Assembly (NCBI GenBank): GCA_020186115.1
Contig: WSYJ01000169.1
Coordinates: forward strand, 157,340 to 221,339
Origin: Histomonas meleagridis
Lineage: Eukaryota > Parabasalia > Tritrichomonadida > Dientamoebidae
Length of the DNA: 64,000 nucleotides
Reading direction: 5' to 3'
How positions within the stretch are numbered: the first letter of the stretch is position 1; every line of letters begins with the position of its first letter. Of the stretch, positions 57,066 through 64,000 are shown one piece after another. Both the position numbers and the translations under genes were made by a program. The notes below the pieces were generated by a model, which was not told the DNA's origin, searched no databases, and worked only from the letters and a program-made list of their open reading frames with translations.

Positions 57066-59204
57066 ATGAAACTTCGAAATCAAATACAGATTGGAAAGAG
57101 CTTGAATGTTTTTTTTTTGGAGCAATTTTGTCACTTTTTTATGTATGGGTTCGAAGACGTAACACTCGAATTTATTGATAAGTTACGCAATGTTCAAAAC
57201 TACCTTAAATGTGATTCTGCATTTTCTGAATTGGAAGACTTTTACATCCAAGAAAATAGTTTAGTAACAGAATCATTTTATGATGAAAGAAAATACGAGC
57301 TCAAATATTTTTATACCATGATATTTTTCTTATTCCAGTTTCCAGAGCAATCTAGTGATCCAAATTTTGTTTCACTTTATAAATCATTTTATATTAATAA
57401 AGCAAAAGGTAAAGGTATCCAACTACCAGATATCTATGAGCTCACAAATGATTGCTTATCACAAACCAATCAATATAGTTCTAGTATAAGGGATATATTA
57501 ACATTCAGTTTTATCCCATCATTTGTCGATTTTTTTCTTACAGATTATGGGTGCAAACTTTATATAGATATTCTTAAACGGTATAAGAATGATACAAAGA
57601 AGTTTAATTGTTTAGCTCGTGGTGTTTTTTTCTCACCATTCTTTTTGAATTTTGTATCTAATGTCTTTTTACCAATTCTATCTCCGATTCTCGATCAACG
57701 TGAGCCTCCGGATCAAGAAAGTATCATAAGCGCCCTTAAACGTCGATGGAATTCTCATCTTCATCTTCTTCATCCAATAATTCGTGATGTACTTAATGAA
57801 TCAAAGAATCCTGCAAGAACTTTATCCGAAAGTTTCTTTGAAATTGCTTTGACTATTCCAACAAATTCGAGATTTTCGTATACATTTGCAAATGTTTCTT
57901 TACTTATTGATTTCTTTCAAAAACCAACGGAAAGCTTTCTTCAGTTCCTTCGTAATTTTCTTACATATAAGTCAAAAGATTGTGTTCTCGGCGATTTTTT
58001 ATTTAACGAAAGATTAAACGTAAAATTTGATTTTGAGCCGATAACCGCCGACCTCACAAAAATATTTTTAAACGTGCAAAAAACCGTTCTATCGGCAGTC
58101 GACTTTTCCGTTATAAACGTTCGTCTTTGTAACAGTACTTTTGTGTTTCAGCCACAATTTTTCCTTGCTGAAGATGTAAAACGTTGTGAGAACAAGGATA
58201 ATGACCCTAATAATGCAACTGTTAATGCTGAAAGTAAAAAGATGGAAAATGCTCTGGGACATCTTCTTTTCTTATCTGATAAAATACCAGTCTTTAAAGA
58301 AGCCCCAAGCCTTGACATTGAATCCTTTATTTTAGAGTATCTTGTTAATCGAGGTCCATTAGAAACATATTCTAATCGCTGCTCATGTAATGAAGCCTTA
58401 AGCATCACCAATTTTGATCGAATTGGTGATCTTTTGGATAAACTAGAAGCAGTTTGTATTCAGCACAAGAACAAAACGCGATTTCCAAATCTTAATTTTT
58501 TACAAGAAATAAATACCCAAATACAAATCATCACCTCAACCTTAAAGCCAATGAGCAAACAATTGTATTCATTATTGTTATACAATGAACTCAAACATAT
58601 GCTTCCGAGTACAGTATCTGATCTTCAAATCCAAAATCAAGTCGAACTTAATGCACAATTCGACAACTTTTATGGCTCATTAGCCCCCAAATTCAAAGGC
58701 CGTCAAACCTATTTGCCAAAAGTTCTATATTCGATACTCACCGAAAATATTCGATTTGATGAATACACTAACCAACATCCAGAACTTACTGAAGTTGATC
58801 GAAAGATCAAAGGATACTATAGAGAGCATTTATCTGAGGTTCTTCAAGACAAATACTATGGTCTAGCGAAAGATATCAAAGATAACGAAGAAATAATGGA
58901 GCTGATAAAGTACGCAGTGAGCGAAAACAGCCCATTGCGCATGCACAACGCGCTTATTGAGATCATAAATAAAGCAAATATTTTATTGCACGAAATTGAT
59001 ACAGGCGCAGGTGAAGATCAAAGGCTACCATTTAACATAGCAATGTTCGCACAGGCTGCGGTGTATATGGACAACATTCGACTGGGTTCATGCTACACGT
59101 TCTTGAATGAGTTTTGTGACAATGAGATGTCAAAAAAGGTCTTCCCACAAATAAATTCTTTGATGTCACCACTGAAAGTGGTTATGAACTCTGCTAGCAA
59201 ATGA
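57066..59204 (+). CDS. Large helical protein, possibly RasGAP/VPS9 related (weak)
   Basis: 712 aa from ATG 57066; the frame also opens from a TTG at 57030. The protein is mostly helical without signal peptide or TM segment. The N-terminal half (LTDYGCKLYIDILKRY, LARGVFFSPFFLNFVSNVFLP, SHLHLLHPIIRDVL) looks like a helical GAP-type or HEAT-like fold. The C-terminal part (PLRMHNALIEIINKANILL, then RLPFNIAMFAQAAVYMDNI) weakly resembles the end of a VPS9 domain. A RasGAP-plus-VPS9 layout, as in GAPVD1, would fit, but no Arg finger or catalytic Asp is certain. Treat the function as unknown. It is divergent from Sec24. Confidence 0.75.
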   Translation: MKLRNQIQIGKSLNVFFLEQFCHFFMYGFEDVTLEFIDKLRNVQNYLKCDSAFSELEDFYIQENSLVTESFYDERKYELKYFYTMIFFLFQFPEQSSDPNFVSLYKSFYINKAKGKGIQLPDIYELTNDCLSQTNQYSSSIRDILTFSFIPSFVDFFLTDYGCKLYIDILKRYKNDTKKFNCLARGVFFSPFFLNFVSNVFLPILSPILDQREPPDQESIISALKRRWNSHLHLLHPIIRDVLNESKNPARTLSESFFEIALTIPTNSRFSYTFANVSLLIDFFQKPTESFLQFLRNFLTYKSKDCVLGDFLFNERLNVKFDFEPITADLTKIFLNVQKTVLSAVDFSVINVRLCNSTFVFQPQFFLAEDVKRCENKDNDPNNATVNAESKKMENALGHLLFLSDKIPVFKEAPSLDIESFILEYLVNRGPLETYSNRCSCNEALSITNFDRIGDLLDKLEAVCIQHKNKTRFPNLNFLQEINTQIQIITSTLKPMSKQLYSLLLYNELKHMLPSTVSDLQIQNQVELNAQFDNFYGSLAPKFKGRQTYLPKVLYSILTENIRFDEYTNQHPELTEVDRKIKGYYREHLSEVLQDKYYGLAKDIKDNEEIMELIKYAVSENSPLRMHNALIEIINKANILLHEIDTGAGEDQRLPFNIAMFAQAAVYMDNIRLGSCYTFLNEFCDNEMSKKVFPQINSLMSPLKVVMNSASK

Positions 59205-59319
59205 TTATTAAATACTTTGATTCGTTTTGGCTGGAAAATTTTATGAAATTTTGGGGAGAATTTTGTTAAAATTTTTATTGCATTACTCACATCGGTTTTA
59301 ATTAATTGTGTAAGAAGGT

Positions 59320-60785
59320 TAAAAATATGATATTTTATGTTTATCTCAAACCATTTTGTTGCAGGAGTTATTCAATTATTTTGGTGTCACCCAATTGAAT
59401 ATTTCATTTCCAAATACATTAGTTACTATTAATGTTTATGCTTTTGGTTCATGTTCGAACTTAACATCTATTATTATTCCAAATTCAGTAACACAAGTCG
59501 GTGATTATGCATTCGTTTCATGTTCCTCTTTACATTCTGTTGTAATTGGGGAAAATGTCGAAAATATTGATAAAACTTCCTTTGAAAAATGTTCTGCTTT
59601 GCAAAATATTACAATTCTTTGTCCATATATAAAAACAATTGTAACTAATCTAAAAAATATTGAAAATGTAATCATAGGTGATGGAATACCAAAAATTGAA
59701 ATGAATATCTTTAAAATCCTTCAAAATTTAAAAACTGTTATTGTTGGAAATAGGACAACATTACTAGACATCGAAGCATTTAAAGAATGTGGATCTTTGA
59801 AAAGTATCATACTTCCTGATACATTGACGACAATAATGTGTTCGATTGTTGTTATTCTTTAGAATCAGTTATTTTTGGGAATAATGTAACTACAATTGGC
59901 GATTATGCATTTTATATATGTATAAATGTTTACAGTAATAATTATTCCAGATAAAGTTACTTATATTTGCGATCATACCTTTAGTTATTGCTATAATATA
60001 ACAAATTTAATTATTCCAAATTCAGTAAACTCAATTGGTGAATATGCTTTCATGTTTTGTCCTTTAGTAACACTTACGATTGGAAGTAGTGTACAAGAAA
60101 TTGGTTCAAATGCATTTTATCATAATAATATTTTAAACATTACTATTCTTACTCCATATATGTCAATGAAACAGATAGTGGAATATTGTGGTAAGAAAAC
60201 ATTAGAAAATGTTATAATTGGAAATGATGTTACAGTAATAGATGATTCTGCATTTGATTCATTTCAGAATATAAAAATGCTTATCATTGGAAATAAAGTA
60301 GAAAAAATTGGTTATTATGCATTTCGTAACTGTGAAAATCTGAAATGTATTACAATTCCAAATTCAGTTATCAAAATTGGTGATTATGCTATTCAAAGAT
60401 GTTATTCATTAGAAACATTAACTATCGGATGTAATGTTAGTATGATTGGTGAAAGATCATTGGAATCAAATTCCAATTTAACAAATATTGCAATCCTTAG
60501 TCCATATATATCAATAAAACTAGTAGTTTCCTCATATAAAAAGACATTGACAACTGTTATCATTGGTAATAATGTAACAACAATCGATGATGATGCATTT
60601 TCTGGGTTTTATACCTTAAAAGAAATTAATATTGGAAATAAAGTAGAAATAATTGGCGAAAATGTAAAATCAATTGATAATTATGCATTTATGCTCTGTA
60701 CAAATTTGCATTGTATTAATTATTATGGTGAAGTTGAACCTCGTTATAAAGATAATGCTTTCTATCAAACAAACATTTATAAGCC
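59320..60785 (+). pseudogene. BspA-like leucine-rich array with frameshifts, fused to a helicase fragment
   Basis: LRR_5 repeats are clear (e.g. NLTSIIIPNSVTQVGDYAF, VIIGNDVTVIDDSAFD, ITIPNSVIKIGDYAIQ). The frame breaks near 59840 and again near 59935, where the homologous reading (SLESVIFGNNVTTIGDYAF) lies in another frame. No signal peptide or good ATG start is visible. At about 60780 the LRR frame runs without a stop into DEAD-box helicase sequence. Confidence 0.75.
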
Positions 60786-62307
60786 TTTAATGCAAATATT
60801 AACTGTTAGATTTCCAACTGAGGTTAATCCTATCAAACGATCTATGGGTCCACTTGCTATAATTATTTGTCCAACACGCGAACTTTGTCTTCAAACATAT
60901 TCAGTCATTCATAAGATGAATTCAATTATTAATTTTATTGTTGCCGGTATTTTTAATTGGTGGTGAAAAAGTTAATACAGAAAAGAAACGTATTCGAAAA
61001 GGTATTAATATTTTAATTACTACACCATCACGCTTTTTATATCATCTTCATAACACGCAAAATTTCAAATCTTTTCCAAATTTACAATTTTTAGTTTTAG
61101 ATGAAGCCGATCGTTTATTAGATTTAGGATTTTTCAAACCCATTACAGAAATTATTGAATCGTTACCACCACGACAAACTATTCTTATCTCAGCCACATT
61201 AACAGAAGACCTTAAAGCGTTAACAAATTTATCATTAAACGATCCCATTACAATTGGAGTTCATACAGAAAACCAAAAGATTTTTCAATTCCACCACAAC
61301 TACAACAAAGATATCTTCTTGTTGATATTCGCCAACGATTAGTAATGTTAGCATTATTATTACGATTAGAAATAACGAATGCACGAAGACGACATACTGG
61401 GATGAAAAGTATAGTATTTATTAATACATGTGATTCAGTTGATTTCCATTATCACTTTTTTAGTTTCTTTGATTTTAAAACAGATGCAGAACGTGGACAT
61501 GTTCCACGATTACAATATAATGAAATGCAGAAACGAAACAAACAAGAAGCCACGATTATTGATATCCATTCCAGCACAGATAATGATGAAATTGGTTCAT
61601 ATTCTCCATATTTAAAATGTCCAATATTTCGAATTCATGGGAATGTTGAACAAATTGAACGATCTAAAACGATAAGTAAATTTACATCAGAAGAATTTGG
61701 AGTATTATTTTGTACTGATGTCGCATCACGAGGTTTAGATATACCAAATGTAACTACTATTATCCAATATGATTCACCACTTGATAAAGAAGAATATGTT
61801 CATCGAATAGCGCGAACAGCACGTATAGGTATTGAAGGAATATCACACATTTTTTAAGTGAAAATGAATTAAGTTTTATTCAATCACTTCAAAACAGTAA
61901 AAGTTAATATTAAAGAATATAAATGTAAAGAACTTATTAAAAAAGGAGTTTCAGCAATGAAAGGAAATAATGAACAAAAAGCAATTAATGGAATGAAACA
62001 AGAAACAATGTCAACAGTTGAAGAGAATGATTTAAGTGAAATGGCAAAAAATGCATGGCAAAAAACTATCAATGCTTACGCAACACATAAAGGAGAATTA
62101 AGAAATTATTTCCAAAAAGATAAATTGGATAAAGGTGCGTTACTTGATTCGTTTTGTATTAAGGAAACACCAAGTGAAATATCAAATGAAAGAAAAGAAA
62201 TGAGAAAATTAATGAAAAGATTAAAAACGCCAAGACAAATCATTGACGAAACAATGTTATTATTACCTGAAAATGCTTATGAAAATAAAGTGTCCGAATT
62301 TATATAA
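60786..62307 (+). pseudogene. Truncated, frameshifted DDX31/Dbp7-type DEAD-box RNA helicase
   Basis: Pieces in order: PLAIIICPTRELCLQTYSVI (motif Ia region), LIGGEKVNTEKKRIRKGIN, ITTPSRF, LDEADRLLDLGF (DEAD), SATLTEDLKAL, then the second RecA domain (SIVFINTCDSVDFHYHFF, FRIHGNVEQIERS, CTDVASRGLD, HRIARTAR with A for the usual G). The C-terminal domain follows (AWQKTINAYATHKGELRNYF). The GGEK-RKGINILI segment is typical of Dbp7/DDX31, which acts in 60S subunit assembly. The Q motif and Walker A region are absent, replaced by BspA repeats. Frameshifts occur near 60950, 61280, 61852 and 61905, all in short T or A runs. It cannot encode an active helicase. Confidence 0.85.
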
Positions 62308-62917
62308 AAAAATGATTTTTAGTAAAATAATAAAAAAGAATATTTTTGACACTTTTATTTATTTAATTAAGAAAAATAATTTTTATAAATTTATGTCATT
62401 TTATAATTTATTAGTAGGTCGGTAAATATATTGTTATAATAATTAATTAAATGAATTAAGTTTAAAAAGTTTTGCATAGTATTCATATAGTAATTTGCAG
62501 ATTGTTATATATGTTAAGGGAAAATTTTTATGATATATTTTTTTAATAAAAAGAGTGATCACTAAAGAATAAACCAAAAAATATTTATATAATTAATTGT
62601 ATAATAATATTTAATCACAAATATATATAAAATGAAAGTTATAATATCGTTGTAATTAATGTAACATTTCTTATTAATTAATATAAAAACATATTCCATA
62701 AAGCAATGGTTTTATTGTTTGGTTAAAATCAAAATCATTTTGTGATGATATTTCTCAATAAAATTCTATAAAAAATATAAATTATATTTCTTTCTTTCAA
62801 ATATTTATGATAATCTTAACGTTCGTCGCATTTCTTAATTTTACAAATTTATAAAAACGGTTAAATCGCATCAAATGATTTTGATGTTCTAATTAAATTT
62901 TTTTAAATTCCTTTAAA
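62308..62917. other. Intergenic, nothing recognised
   Basis: Extremely AT-rich. AACGGTT at about 62857 is a Myb-like word 60 bp before the next gene. Confidence 0.45.
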
Positions 62918-64000
62918 ATGCATCATATTCTTACAGCTCCTTATGAAATCATCTTTGATTTAAATGATGATAACATAGAATATTCAGTTCAGCAAACAAT
63001 CAAATTATTAAATACTGATTATCAATATTCGTTTAATTATATTATAATTCAATAGATTTATTCTGCATATCACTTGCGGATGAATAAATTAAATCTATAT
63101 TTAAATTATTTAAAGTTGTTACAAAAAGAAGAAGAAGAAATTAACAAAAATTTCACAAATATCTTAGAAATATTTATTAATTATGTAATAAAAAATAAAT
63201 CAAAAGAATCAAATTATATTATTAATAAAATTATTACAAAAAATTTAATCGATCAAAAATTAGTTCATAAATTTAATTTAACAAATTTCAAATTTAACCA
63301 AACAAAAAAATCAACAAATTCAAATGAAATTTTAAAAATAATTCGAAATGATGAAATAGAAAAACTTCAAGAAATATCAACTCAAACGAAATTTGACTTT
63401 GATCAAAAGATTCAATTATCATTTTATACAAAATATTCATTCACTAATCAAAGAGATGTTTCATTGATTAATTATGCAGCATTTTCTGGGTCAGTTAAAT
63501 GTTTTAAATATTTACTTCTGAATAATGCGAATGTATTTGATACAGGCAAATACGCAGTTGCAGGTGGAAATATCGAAATTATTCATTTATGTGAACAAAA
63601 TCATTCATCATTTGAAGGAGCTTATGAAGCAGCAATTGAATTCCATCGAAATGATATCTTTAGATATCTTTACGAAAATAATTTGGAAAAGTCAGACCAA
63701 AACAAACAAACTGATTTTGATCGAAATTATTTATCGTTGGTTTGTGTAGAAAATAATAATTTCCCACTTTTAGTATATTTTATAGAAAGTGGGTTACAAT
63801 TCGATGATTCCTTATTAAACTTATCAGCGAAATATGGGAGTTTGCTTTTTATTATTAATAAAAATTCCCATATCCCAAAAAACATATTGCCTTATGCTGC
63901 AAAAGCAAATAATTGTGAAATTATTAAATATATTCTTCAACAAAAAGGAATTGATATCAATGCTAAAGGTAATGCTTATTTTAATAATTTTATGTTTCAG
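62918..64000 (+). CDS. DUF3447-ankyrin protein with one in-frame stop, cut by the window edge (locus D)
   Basis: From ATG 62918 the frame reads through the usual N-terminal helices, meets TAG at 63053-63055 and is then open in the same frame to the window end. The later part has the full DUF3447 core (IIRNDEIEKLQEISTQ, SLINYAAFSGSVKCFKYLLL, GKYAVAGGNIEIIHLCEQNH, EFHRNDIFRYLYENN) and reaches NCEIIKYILQQKGIDINAK. The next bases look like the start of another spacer (CTTATTTTAATAATTTTATG). One stop in about 360 otherwise intact codons suggests a recent lesion, readthrough or a sequence error. Alternatively translation could start at ATG 63080. Confidence 0.7.

Overview
This window looks like nuclear DNA of a parabasalid (trichomonad) protist, most likely Tritrichomonas or a close relative. 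It is strongly AT-rich. It carries one canonical trichomonad spliceosomal intron (GTATGT donor, fused ACTAACACACAG branch point and acceptor). Several genes have a TCAYW initiator 8-15 nt before the ATG. The gene set is also typical: DUF3447-ankyrin proteins, BspA-like leucine-rich proteins, multi-C2 proteins, many small kinases and GTPases, and nearly intronless genes. The genus is inferred from gene families and composition, not proven.

Layout. 1-5.5 kb: the tail of a probable epimerase/dehydrogenase, ankyrin and BspA relics, a PIAS-like SUMO ligase, a decayed Vps11 end and a BspA-like protein. 6-13.7 kb: an SNF1/BRSK-type kinase interrupted by the canonical intron, a 1183-aa helical protein with a Pro/Ala hinge, and a divergent TBC-like protein. 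14-16 kb: a DUF3447-ankyrin locus. 16.4-24.7 kb: ribosomal protein eL37, a GBP/atlastin-type GTPase, a PROPPIN (Atg18/WIPI), a nitroreductase and a NEK-like kinase fused to a Ras/Rab-like GTPase. 24.9-34.8 kb: one uninterrupted 3300-codon ORF encoding about 24 tandem C2 domains. 35-44 kb: an RbBP5/Swd1-like WD40 protein, a CAMK kinase, a 33-bp minisatellite, a Rho-like GTPase with no AUG, an acidic membrane-tailed protein and a beta-adaptin. 45-47 kb: a decayed coiled-coil gene. 47-54 kb: two large DUF3447-ankyrin loci, one ending in a UBR-box zinc finger, plus a four-TM protein and a stray ankyrin end. 54.7-59.2 kb: Sec24 and a possible RasGAP/VPS9-type protein. 59.3-62.3 kb: a BspA array running in frame into a broken DDX31/Dbp7 helicase. 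62.9 kb to the end: a fourth DUF3447-ankyrin locus cut by the window edge.

The most unusual feature is the architecture of the ankyrin loci. Nearly every ankyrin repeat is separated from the next by an AT-rich spacer that breaks the reading frame. In the main array the period is almost exactly 170 bp (93 bp of ankyrin core plus 77 bp of spacer). Across three loci and one orphan, 24 spacers can be compared. Their 5' part varies (total spacer about 43-80 nt), but a (T)TTGG element sits exactly 23 nt before the codon where the ankyrin frame resumes in 22 of 24. The ankyrin cores stay open over many diverged copies while the spacers hold stops and frameshifts. This suggests the spacers are removed or bypassed, yet they lack the GTATGT/ACTAACACACAG signals seen in the kinase intron of the same window.

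Many other genes belong to membrane traffic and signalling (AP beta-adaptin, Sec24, PROPPIN, GBP-like GTPase, C2 proteins, TBC-like and Rho-like proteins, Vps11 relic), as expected for an endocytic, phagocytic trichomonad.
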